Shown in pieces: positions 1-6,018 of a stretch of DNA of 7,632 nt. A model generated the notes under the pieces. It saw nothing but the letters and a program-made list of their open reading frames with translations, searched no databases and was not told the DNA's origin. The DNA is from Brevundimonas sp. (lineage in GTDB: Bacteria > Pseudomonadota > Alphaproteobacteria > Caulobacterales > Caulobacteraceae). A program made the position numbers and the translations under genes. The stretch's first letter is position 1. Each line of letters begins with the position of its first letter. The stretch lies in contig JAVHYH010000159.1 in assembly GCA_031119155.1 (NCBI GenBank), positions 1 through 7,632 of the forward strand. Reading direction: 5' to 3'.

Positions 1-1
1 C

Positions 2-616
2 ATGGCCGAGGAACTGGGGCTGATCGAGGATTTCGATCTCGCCGTCGCCGAGAAGGCCGTGTCCCAACTGCGCAAGCCGGGCTTCGGTCTGGTCAAGGCG
101 GCGATCAACGTCTCGGGCGTCTCGCTGTCCAACGATCACTATGTCGAAGGCCTGCTGCGAATGACTGCCGGCAATCCGGAGATCCGCAAGCGGCTGATGG
201 TCGAGATCACCGAGACCGCCGCGGTCAGCGATCTGGAGGGCGCCAATCGCCGCCTGCAGGCGCTGCGCGAGGCCGACATCAAGGTCTGTCTGGACGACTA
301 CGGCGTCGGGGCCGCCTCCCTGACCTATCTGCGCAAGCTGCAGGTCGACCTGCTGAAGATGGACGGCGTCTTCGCGCGCGAGATCGAAACCGATCCCAAG
401 ATGAAGACCCTGGCCACCCACCTGCTGGAGCTGTGCCGCGAGCTGAAGATCCAGACCGTCGCCGAGATGATCGAAACCGAAGCCCAGGCCGACATCATGA
501 AGGCGCTGGGTGTCGATTACGGTCAGGGCTGGCTGTTCGGACGGCCCACCGAGACGCCGGTTCTGGCCGCACCGGTCTCGTCGCGCCGCAAGGGCGAGGT
601 TGTCGGCTGGGGCTGA
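2..616 (+). CDS. EAL-domain protein (c-di-GMP phosphodiesterase or c-di-GMP-binding relative), 3' part only
   Basis: This is the C-terminal ~80% of an EAL domain; EAL proteins hydrolyse the second messenger c-di-GMP to pGpG, or merely bind it when degenerate. The ATG at position 2 is probably internal, because the residues from it (MAEELGLI) match the family's internal 'PLAEELGLI' stretch, so the EAL signature and any sensor domains lie upstream of the window. Counting from that Met, the family's metal- and substrate-contact residues are visible: N36 in INVS, E68 in VEITE, D98-D99 in LDDYG, K119 in LLKMD, E155 in VAEMIE and Q175 in GQGWLFG. Odd points are loop 6, which reads DDYGVGAAS where active enzymes usually have DDFGTGYSS, and AEM in place of the usual AEG. 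Activity is therefore uncertain. The last ~30 codons overlap the end of the opposing ABC-F gene. Family assignment is firm; catalytic status and full architecture are unknown. Confidence 0.93.
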   Translation: MAEELGLIEDFDLAVAEKAVSQLRKPGFGLVKAAINVSGVSLSNDHYVEGLLRMTAGNPEIRKRLMVEITETAAVSDLEGANRRLQALREADIKVCLDDYGVGAASLTYLRKLQVDLLKMDGVFAREIETDPKMKTLATHLLELCRELKIQTVAEMIETEAQADIMKALGVDYGQGWLFGRPTETPVLAAPVSSRRKGEVVGWG

Positions 617-2181
617 AGCGCCAGCGTTCGCTCTATGTTGATGGCGTCGAGGAAATCCGGATCGTGGCTGACCACGACCAGGGCGCCGTCATAACCCCTT
701 AGCGCCGCCTCCACCGCCGTGACCGAGTCGAGGTCCAGATGGTTGGTGGGCTCGTCGAGGATCAACAGTTGCGCCGGATGGGCGCCGCCGGTGACGCAGG
801 CCAGCGCGGCCCGCAGCCGCTCTCCGCCCGACAACACCTCGACCGGCTTCTGCGCCGCCACATTGCGGAACAGGAAGCGGGCCAGGGCGGCATGGGCCTC
901 GTTGGGCGTCGCCTCCGGATTGATCCGAAGATAAGCCTCAAGCAGCGTCGCGCCTGACCGCAGGATCGACGCCTCCTGATCCAGCAGCGCGGCGCGGATC
1001 GGGCGCTCGACCCGGCCCTTCGTCGGCTCCAGCGTTCCGGCGATAAGTTTGAGCAGGGTCGATTTCCCCGCCCCGTTCACCCCGGTGATCGCCAGACGCT
1101 CCGGACCGGTCAGACGCAGGGATGTCGGGCCGATGATGCGACGGCCCTCCGGGGTGGTCCACTCGGCGTCATCCAGCAGCAGGACCGAACGACCGGCGGC
1201 CAGACCCGTGGGCGGCATGGGAATGTCCAGAGCACGGACCCGCTCGACCTTTTCACGCGCCGCGGCCAGATTCGCTTCCGCCGCCTCGGCCCTACGTTCG
1301 GCCAGCCGGTTCTCGCGCGCGCCGGAGTTCTCGGCCCGCTCAGCCATGGCGCCCAGCAGGATGGCCGGTTCGGACTTCTTCAGGGCGAAGGCGCGCCCGG
1401 CTCGATCCCGGCGGGCCTTCTTCTCGACTGCCTTCTGACTCTCGCGGGCGATCCGTCCCGTTTCGCGCTCGGCCACGTCCAGATCCCGCTCGGCCGAGGC
1501 CCGTTCAGCGATCTTGCGCTCGGCGTAGAGGTCGTAGCCGCCGCCATAGGTCGCCGCGCCCAGACCGGACAGTTCGACGATCCGGTCCATCCGGCGCAGC
1601 AGGGCCCGATCGTGGCTGACCACCACCACGCCGCCCGGCCAGCGGCCCAGCAGGTCCGCGATCCGTTCGCGCCCCTCCCGGTCCATGTGATTGGTGGGCT
1701 CGTCCAGAAGCAGCAGATCGGGCGGGGCCAGCAGCAGGGCGGCCAGCCTGAGGCGGGTCTGTTCGCCGCCACTGAGGCTGGCGGTCGGGCGGGTGAGGTC
1801 CAGCGCGGTCAGGCCGACATCCGCCAGGGCGGCGGCGATGCGGTCGTCCAGCGTCCATTCGGCGACTTCGAGGTCGTCCGCCGTTCCCTCGCCGGCGAGA
1901 ACGCGGGCGATCACCGCCAGGCCGACGCTGACACCGAGCGTATCGGCGACGGTTTCGTCCGGTTCAGGATCGGCGCGCTGGGCCAACCAGGCAACCGTGC
2001 CTGATCGGTTGACCGCGCCCTCGGCAGGCGGGGTCAGGCCGGCGATCAGGCGCAGAAGCGTCGTCTTGCCGGAGCCGTTGCGGCCGACAAGTCCGGTGCG
2101 CTCCCGCCCGAGGGCGAGGCTCAGGTCAGAAAATAGGGTGTGACCGTCAGGTGTGCGGGCCGCGACGCGATCGAGCGTCAT
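523..2181 (-). CDS. ABC-F family ATPase (Uup/EttA/YheS-like, cytoplasmic, ribosome-associated class)
   Basis: This is a duplicated ATP-binding-cassette protein without membrane segments. ABC-F proteins bind the ribosomal E site and modulate translation; some give antibiotic resistance, which nothing here indicates. Counting from the Met at 2181 (552 aa, usual family size), cassette 1 has Walker A GRNGSGKT (33-40), signature LSGGEQ (136-141), Walker B/catalytic Glu LLLLDEP (156-162) and H-loop SHD (189-191). A charged Ala/Arg/Glu-rich linker (about 220-320) fits the ABC-F P-site tRNA-interaction motif and its helical arm. Cassette 2 has GVNGAGKST (367-375), LSGGER (450-455), LLILDEP (472-478) and SHD (505-507). 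Both sites look catalytically intact. I chose 2181 because MTLDRVAARTPDG matches the family N-terminus; an in-frame ATG at 2223 would add 14 unlike residues. Neither start has a clear Shine-Dalgarno, and both lie inside the upstream small gene, which suggests translational coupling. The last ~30 residues are antisense to the EAL gene. Confidence 0.93.
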   Translation of the reverse strand: MTLDRVAARTPDGHTLFSDLSLALGRERTGLVGRNGSGKTTLLRLIAGLTPPAEGAVNRSGTVAWLAQRADPEPDETVADTLGVSVGLAVIARVLAGEGTADDLEVAEWTLDDRIAAALADVGLTALDLTRPTASLSGGEQTRLRLAALLLAPPDLLLLDEPTNHMDREGRERIADLLGRWPGGVVVVSHDRALLRRMDRIVELSGLGAATYGGGYDLYAERKIAERASAERDLDVAERETGRIARESQKAVEKKARRDRAGRAFALKKSEPAILLGAMAERAENSGARENRLAERRAEAAEANLAAAREKVERVRALDIPMPPTGLAAGRSVLLLDDAEWTTPEGRRIIGPTSLRLTGPERLAITGVNGAGKSTLLKLIAGTLEPTKGRVERPIRAALLDQEASILRSGATLLEAYLRINPEATPNEAHAALARFLFRNVAAQKPVEVLSGGERLRAALACVTGGAHPAQLLILDEPTNHLDLDSVTAVEAALRGYDGALVVVSHDPDFLDAINIERTLALQPQPTTSPLRRDETGAARTGVSVGRPNSQP

Positions 2182-2284
2182 GAGCGCGGATACGGACGGG
2201 TTTCGGCTTGGGAGCGAGGGCATAGGCGAGCACGGGCAGCAGCATCAGGGAAAGGGCGAAACCGATTTCCAGTGCGCTGATCAT
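2147..2284 (-). CDS. small single-helix membrane protein (45 aa), unknown function
   Basis: This is a short open frame starting MISALEIGF. It has one hydrophobic segment at about residues 4-25 (GFALSLMLLPVLAYALA), then a basic Lys/Arg/Pro/His-rich tail ending RSRRGPHT, so an N-out or signal-anchor inner-membrane micropeptide with a cytoplasmic basic tail is plausible. The start is supported by a strong TGGAGG Shine-Dalgarno (GGAGG at 2299-2295) ten bases upstream. The frame extends further upstream to an ATG at 2350, but that extension is hydrophilic and lacks such a site. The 3' end overlaps the start of the ABC-F gene by 35 bases (77 if ABC-F starts at 2223). Terminating ribosomes could therefore re-initiate on the ATPase, which has no Shine-Dalgarno of its own. 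I do not recognise the family. It could instead be a leader-type ORF whose main job is coupling. Confidence 0.5.
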   Translation of the reverse strand: MISALEIGFALSLMLLPVLAYALAPKPKPVRIRAHDARSRRGPHT

Positions 2285-2316
2285 GTTCGTCGTGCCTCCA
2301 GTGAACTCACTCGATG

Positions 2317-2342
2317 AATGAAGGATGGGTGCGGATCGTTCC
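2317..2342 (-). promoter_or_regulatory. candidate EcfG-type (general stress sigma) promoter for the small ORF and ABC-F gene
   Basis: Read on the - strand, GGAAC (2342-2338) is followed after 17 bases by CATT (2320-2317). The alphaproteobacterial general-stress sigma factor EcfG/SigT recognises GGAAC-N16/17-CGTT, so the -35 is exact and the -10 has three of four bases. A transcript from here would begin near 2310 and give a short leader with the Shine-Dalgarno before the ATG at 2284. Short motifs like this arise by chance, so this is a suggestion only. Confidence 0.3.
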
Positions 2343-2352
2343 CCGCGCAAGC

Positions 2353-2390
2353 CCTTTCCGGTCTGGCGGCCCTGACGAGACCGTGAAAGG
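2353..2390. repeat. inverted repeat / hairpin in the divergent intergenic region
   Basis: CCTTTCCGGTCT (2353-2364) pairs with AGACCG-T-GAAAGG (2378-2390). That gives twelve base pairs with a single bulged T at 2384 and a 13-base loop. On the + strand the hairpin ends eight bases before the Shine-Dalgarno of the lipoprotein gene, so it could be a 5' leader structure or mRNA stabiliser. No U-run follows on either strand, so a classic intrinsic terminator is not supported. As DNA it could also be an operator between the divergent genes. Confidence 0.55.
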
Positions 2391-2411
2391 CTGGGTCAGG
2401 GAGGACTGTTC

Positions 2412-2852
2412 ATGCGCCATCTGATCCGGCTCGCCGCCGCCGCAACCCTGCTCGTTACGGCAGCCTGCGCCCACGGACCGGAGGCGGCTCCGTCTTCACC
2501 GGACTACACGCCGCTGGCGGGTCAGCCGACGGGGCCGCACGCCCTGCTCTATGCGGACTGCATTCGTCTGGCGGCGGCCGCGGGCCACTACCGGCAGGTC
2601 ATCGACGGCGGCGACGAACTTCTGCTGTTCACCTGCAGCGGGTCCATCGCGAAGGCCTTCTGGGACGCTCTGGGCCCCCACAGCGAACGGATGGGCTCGG
2701 CGTTCGAGCATGACGGTCGACGCTATCGATCGACGGCCAGGGTCCAGCGCGACATGGTCGGGGTCGATTACTGCACCGTGGACGCCTCCGGCCGTGACGC
2801 GCGCTGCGTGATGACCTTCAACGCCGGAGATTTCCTGATCGCGCCCGACTGA
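2412..2852 (+). CDS. small putative lipoprotein with four mature-region cysteines, unknown function
   Basis: The 146-aa product begins with a basic tip (MRHLIR) and a hydrophobic stretch ending LLVTAAC, a lipoprotein signal with the acylated cysteine at residue 19. The Thr at -3 is less usual than Leu but tolerated. A Pro-rich linker (about 22-43) follows, then a folded part of ~100 residues with cysteines at 50, 75, 121 and 132. Those suit two disulfides in the oxidising periplasm. Asp, Gly and aromatic residues are frequent, and there is no further membrane segment. The start is secured by AGGGAGGA (2398-2405) six bases before the ATG. It is divergent from the small-ORF/ABC-F pair and 52 bases upstream of the globin gene, which appears to have its own promoter. 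I do not recognise the domain; similar small lipoproteins are common in Caulobacterales. Confidence 0.85.
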   Translation: MRHLIRLAAAATLLVTAACAHGPEAAPSSPDYTPLAGQPTGPHALLYADCIRLAAAAGHYRQVIDGGDELLLFTCSGSIAKAFWDALGPHSERMGSAFEHDGRRYRSTARVQRDMVGVDYCTVDASGRDARCVMTFNAGDFLIAPD

Positions 2853-2869
2853 CACGGCGCCACAGGGGC

Positions 2870-2898
2870 TGGTCCGGACCACGCCGCAAGCCTAGATC
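2870..2898 (+). promoter_or_regulatory. candidate leaderless promoter with 12-bp palindromic operator, upstream of globin gene
   Basis: CCTAGATC (2891-2898) matches seven of eight positions of the Caulobacter housekeeping -10 consensus GCTANAWC. It lies six bases before the globin ATG at 2905, so transcription would start at or next to the start codon. That fits the absence of any Shine-Dalgarno there; leaderless mRNAs are common in Caulobacter. No good -35 is visible. Where it would be sits a perfect 12-bp palindrome, TGGTCCGGACCA (2870-2881), a plausible activator or repressor site. Confidence 0.42.
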
Positions 2899-2904
2899 AG
2901 CACC

Positions 2905-3384
2905 ATGAACCATACCGACACCGCCGCTGCCCTCGCCGAGCGCCGCAAGGCGGCGACGGATCGCATCCGGGCCGAGACCGGCATCGACGAGGCGATGATC
3001 GACCGGCTGGTGGAGGCCTTCTACGCCCGGGTTCGCGACGACGCCCTGATCGGGCCGATCTTCGCCGAACGGGTCGAAGACTGGGCGCCGCATCTGGCGC
3101 AGATGAAGCTGTTCTGGTCGTCGGTGGCCCTGTCGACCGGCGTCTATCAGGGCCGCCCGATGCCGAAACACCTGCCCCTGCCCATCGACGCGACCCATTT
3201 CGACCGCTGGCTGGCCCTGTTCGAGGAAACCGCGAGGGAGGTCTGCCCGCCCGTCGCCTTCGACTGGTTCATGGAGCGCGCCCGACGGATCGCGGAAAGC
3301 CTCGAACTGGGCGTGGCCAACGCCAACAGCGTTCTGCTGGGGCCGGGCGAGCGCTACCGCCGCCCGTGGACGCCGGAGACCTGA
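2905..3384 (+). CDS. group III truncated hemoglobin
   Basis: This is a 159-aa heme protein of the 2-over-2 globin fold, cytoplasmic, with no signal peptide. Group III members such as Campylobacter jejuni Ctb bind O2 and NO and are linked to nitrosative stress or microaerobic growth. Aligned by eye to Ctb, the key residues are present: Tyr40 (B10, in AFYARVRDD), His63 (E7, in WAPHLAQM), proximal His89 (F8, in MPKHLPLP) and Trp102 (G8, in DRWLALFEE). The motif FWSSVALSTGVYQGRP is typical of the group. It has roughly 20 more N-terminal residues than Ctb and a short Arg/Pro-rich C-terminus. The alternative of a shorter start is weak because the N-terminus lacks a better-placed Met. There is no Shine-Dalgarno, so leaderless translation is likely. 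The next gene, 86 bases downstream, is a Fur-type iron receptor, but it has its own promoter. Confidence 0.93.
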   Translation: MNHTDTAAALAERRKAATDRIRAETGIDEAMIDRLVEAFYARVRDDALIGPIFAERVEDWAPHLAQMKLFWSSVALSTGVYQGRPMPKHLPLPIDATHFDRWLALFEETAREVCPPVAFDWFMERARRIAESLELGVANANSVLLGPGERYRRPWTPET

Positions 3385-3410
3385 TCGCGATGACGCCCAA
3401 GCTTCGCCTT

Positions 3411-3438
3411 TTTACTTGAGAGTGACTCTCAATATTAT
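3411..3438 (+). promoter_or_regulatory. promoter with Fur-like operator upstream of the TonB-dependent receptor
   Basis: TTGAGAGTGACTCTCAA (3416-3432) is a perfect 17-bp palindrome around a central G. Its inner 15 bases match 11 of 15 positions of the 7-1-7 Fur consensus TGATAATGATTATCA, with all four mismatches symmetrical. It sits in an AT-rich island unlike the surrounding GC-rich DNA. It fills the spacer between TTTACT (3411-3416, four of six to -35; its last base is shared with the palindrome) and TATTAT (3433-3438, five of six to -10), 16 bases apart. Fur-Fe2+ bound here would occlude RNA polymerase, giving expression only when iron is scarce. An alternative -35, TTGAGA at 3416, would place the -10 near 3439. 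Other iron or metal regulators with palindromic sites cannot be excluded. Confidence 0.78.
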
Positions 3439-3470
3439 TATCAGGCCGCCCATCGTTCAGGAGTACCCCG

Positions 3471-6008
3471 ATGGGCAACCGCTTTCGCGTCGTGACCGGC
3501 GCTTCCACCCTCACCCTCGCCTGGCTGCTAGCCGGCGCCGCCGCCGCGCAGGCGGTCTCGCCAGCGCCGGAGCCCGAACAGGACCAGGCCGACGGCGCTG
3601 TGCCGACCGTCATTGTCGATGACTCCGGCCGCGGCGCCTCCGGCCGACCCTATCGCCTGGGCGATCCGCTTGATTCCGGTGCGGTCACCTTCACCCGGGA
3701 ATCCATCGAAGACCGCGCGCCGGGAACGGGCGACGTCAATGAGCTTCTGACCCAACTGCCCACCGCTCACTTCTCGCGCGGCGCCGCCGCCGCGACGCGC
3801 GACAGCCTGCGGGATCTTCGGCCGACGGAGGTCTCCATCTCGGGCGGGCGTCCCAGCGAGAACCTGTTCCTGATCGACGGCGTCGGCGTGAACTCGATGA
3901 TGGAGCTGCTCGACCCCACGCTGACCTCCGGCACAGCGATCCACTACGACTCGGTCGCCGGCGCCAGCGCCCAGAGCAACTGGGTGGACGCCAGCCTCGT
4001 CGGTGAAATGACGGTGCGCGACTCCAACGTGTCGGCGGAGTTCGGTCGCTTCACCGGCGGCGTGGTGGACATCGTGACCCGGGACCCGTCCCCGATGTTC
4101 GGCATGAGGGCAGGCTACAGCTACACCGGCGACAACCTGACTCATTACAGGCTGTCGCCGAACCTTGAGGCGCAACTGGCCAACAATCTGCCGGACAAGC
4201 CGCGTTACGGGCGTGAACGCTGGAATGTTTCGGTCGACCTGCCGGTCAATGAAAACCTGAGCCTGCTGGCCGCCTATTCCCTCTCGGAAGCCTACACCAC
4301 CAGCACCTGGTCCGCCGGGCTGGGCGCGGGCGAGTACAACTCGTTCAGCACCAGCGAGAACTATCTGCTGAAGCTGGCGACCAATCTGCCGGGCGATCTG
4401 CGCTTCACGGCCCAGGTGAACCACGCGCCCTACCGGTCGGAGACCAACCGCGGCAGCGCCATCAACGGCCTGATCGTGACCCACGGCGGCGGCACCACGG
4501 CCCGCATGGAGCTGATGGGCGCACGCGGGGTCGCGGAATGGTCCGTCAAGGCTTCCTACGCCTTCGCCGACAACGACCGGGAGACGGCGCAGGACTATTA
4601 CACCCGGCCTTCGCAGGGCGAGGACTGGTGCCTGAGCGGGACCTGCAACGAAGGCGGGATGGGCCCCATCAACCAGCGCCAGAAGGATGCCAATCTGAAC
4701 GCGACCTGGAGCCAGCCGCTGTGGGGCGGCGACCTGCGTCTGGGCTTCGACTTCAGCAATGTGGACGCCCAGAAGATCCGCCTGGGCGACTCCCACGTCT
4801 ATTCGGCGCCCACCTACAGCGCGACGACGACCTGCGCCGTGGCGACCGACCGCGCCTGCGTGGCCGGTCGATACGCGCTCGCCAACATGGTCATCTATCC
4901 GGCCTACAACGCCGAGGTCAGCCTGCAGAGCTATGCCTTGTGGGGTGAACTGACCCGGACCCTGGGCGCCTATGATGTCCGGCTCGGGCTTCGCTATGAC
5001 CACGAAAGCTTCCTGGGGGACCACAATCTCTCGCCCCGCCTGTCGGTGGCGCGCGCCCTGCCCTGGGGCTTCAACGGGACCTTCGGCCTGAACCGCTATC
5101 ACGGCCGCAGCTACCTCGGTTACGCCATGCGCGAGAAGCTGAGCCATACGGAGGTCTGGACGCGAACGGCGACGGACGTGAATGGCCAGAGCGTCTGGTC
5201 GGACAACTGGCGCCAGACCCGGGACACCATGCCGGCGCAATACAGCGGCCAGGGTCTGGACACGCCCTACAGCGACGAAGCCACCCTGGCCCTGACCGGT
5301 CCGGTGTTCGGCGGCGACCTGCGCCTGCGCGGCATCTATCGTGAAAGCCGAAAGCAGTTCTCGCGCTCGCTGGTCGAACGCGTCGTCCATGACGATCTCG
5401 GTGTGCCGCGCAACGTCAACAGCTACCGGATGGAGAACGGCGGCGAGAGCAGCTACCAGGGCGCGGATTTCAGCTATTCCCGCGCCATCGCGAACCACAC
5501 CCTGACCTTCAGCACCAGCTGGTCCGAAACCCGGAGCAGCGCGGTCGACTATTACGATCCGAGCGACGACGATTTCTTTGAGGCGACCAAGGTCGTCTAT
5601 CAGGGCGAGGTCATCTCGCTGACCGAACTGCTGGCCGAGAACGAACGGCAGAACTACGCCGCGCCGTTCGTGGGCAATCTGGACTGGCAATCGACATGGC
5701 TGGACGACCGTCTGTCGGTCACCGTCGGCGGACGTTACCGCGGCAGCTTCACCCGACTGGAAGACACCGGCGTAAACCAGTCGATCAGCGGCACGTCCTA
5801 CGATGTCTATGGTCCGGTGACCTACAAGCCCTCGCTGGATGTCGACGCCAACATCAGTCTCGAACTGCTTCGCGGTGATCGCAGCGCGACGCTGGACGCC
5901 CGTATCTCCAACCTGTTCGACACCATTCCGAACCGGAACGTCGCCTACTCCAGCCAGCCCTGGCAGACCGGCCGGACAATCTGGCTGGGCCTGAACGTCC
6001 GCTACTGA
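3471..6008 (+). CDS. TonB-dependent outer-membrane receptor, probable iron-chelate importer
   Basis: The 845-aa product is an outer-membrane gated beta-barrel that imports a scarce ligand using energy from TonB-ExbB-ExbD. Residues 1-28 form a signal peptide (hydrophobic core TLTLAWLLAGAAAA, cleavage after AQA). VPTVIVDD at 44-51 is a likely TonB box. The plug domain spans about 72-205, with the family features GDVNELLTQLP, NLFLIDGVGV (131-140) and EFGRFTGGVVDIVTRDP (190-206). The barrel occupies about 210-845, with alternating aromatic strands and a terminal aromatic residue (LGLNVRY), as the BAM complex requires. Two close cysteine pairs, C387/C392 and C455/C463, are probably disulfides in extracellular loops. 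The start has AGGAG (3459-3463) seven bases upstream. The Fur-like operator in the promoter argues for an iron-related substrate. I cannot name the ligand: no FRAP/NPNL heme motif is visible, and no siderophore or heme-processing gene is adjacent. Confidence 0.93.
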   Translation: MGNRFRVVTGASTLTLAWLLAGAAAAQAVSPAPEPEQDQADGAVPTVIVDDSGRGASGRPYRLGDPLDSGAVTFTRESIEDRAPGTGDVNELLTQLPTAHFSRGAAAATRDSLRDLRPTEVSISGGRPSENLFLIDGVGVNSMMELLDPTLTSGTAIHYDSVAGASAQSNWVDASLVGEMTVRDSNVSAEFGRFTGGVVDIVTRDPSPMFGMRAGYSYTGDNLTHYRLSPNLEAQLANNLPDKPRYGRERWNVSVDLPVNENLSLLAAYSLSEAYTTSTWSAGLGAGEYNSFSTSENYLLKLATNLPGDLRFTAQVNHAPYRSETNRGSAINGLIVTHGGGTTARMELMGARGVAEWSVKASYAFADNDRETAQDYYTRPSQGEDWCLSGTCNEGGMGPINQRQKDANLNATWSQPLWGGDLRLGFDFSNVDAQKIRLGDSHVYSAPTYSATTTCAVATDRACVAGRYALANMVIYPAYNAEVSLQSYALWGELTRTLGAYDVRLGLRYDHESFLGDHNLSPRLSVARALPWGFNGTFGLNRYHGRSYLGYAMREKLSHTEVWTRTATDVNGQSVWSDNWRQTRDTMPAQYSGQGLDTPYSDEATLALTGPVFGGDLRLRGIYRESRKQFSRSLVERVVHDDLGVPRNVNSYRMENGGESSYQGADFSYSRAIANHTLTFSTSWSETRSSAVDYYDPSDDDFFEATKVVYQGEVISLTELLAENERQNYAAPFVGNLDWQSTWLDDRLSVTVGGRYRGSFTRLEDTGVNQSISGTSYDVYGPVTYKPSLDVDANISLELLRGDRSATLDARISNLFDTIPNRNVAYSSQPWQTGRTIWLGLNVRY

Positions 6009-6018
6009 AGCCATGGGA

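Noticed and set aside
1049..1438. Open frames of about 70-150 codons on the + strand within 719-2143
   Set aside because: They are shadows of the ABC-F gene, with Arg/Ser/Ala-rich products and no ribosome sites.
523..2181. Antibiotic-resistance ABC-F
   Set aside because: Both cassettes are typical of housekeeping ABC-F proteins. No leader peptide of the attenuation type used by resistance ABC-F genes is clear, and no resistance context is present.
2182..2223. ABC-F start at the upstream ATG 2223
   Set aside because: The 14 extra residues do not resemble the family N-terminus and there is no Shine-Dalgarno. It remains possible, but 2181 is preferred.
2496..3198. Open frames on the - strand opposite the lipoprotein and globin genes
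   Set aside because: They are antisense shadows; the + strand genes have clear family motifs or a lipoprotein signal.
3416..3432. Reading the palindrome as an Irr (ICE) or Zur site
   Set aside because: The 7-1-7 spacing and TGA/TCA ends with a central G fit Fur better. Irr sites are usually TTTAGAA-type and Zur sites differ. Not excluded without a motif comparison.
3471..6008. Naming the receptor as a heme or a specific siderophore receptor
   Set aside because: No ligand-defining motif or partner gene is visible; the neighbouring globin alone is not enough.
3528..6014. An 828-codon open frame on the - strand opposite the TonB receptor
   Set aside because: It is an antisense shadow caused by GC-rich third positions. 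Its translation lacks any recognisable domain, while the + strand frame has a signal peptide, plug and barrel, plus a Shine-Dalgarno.
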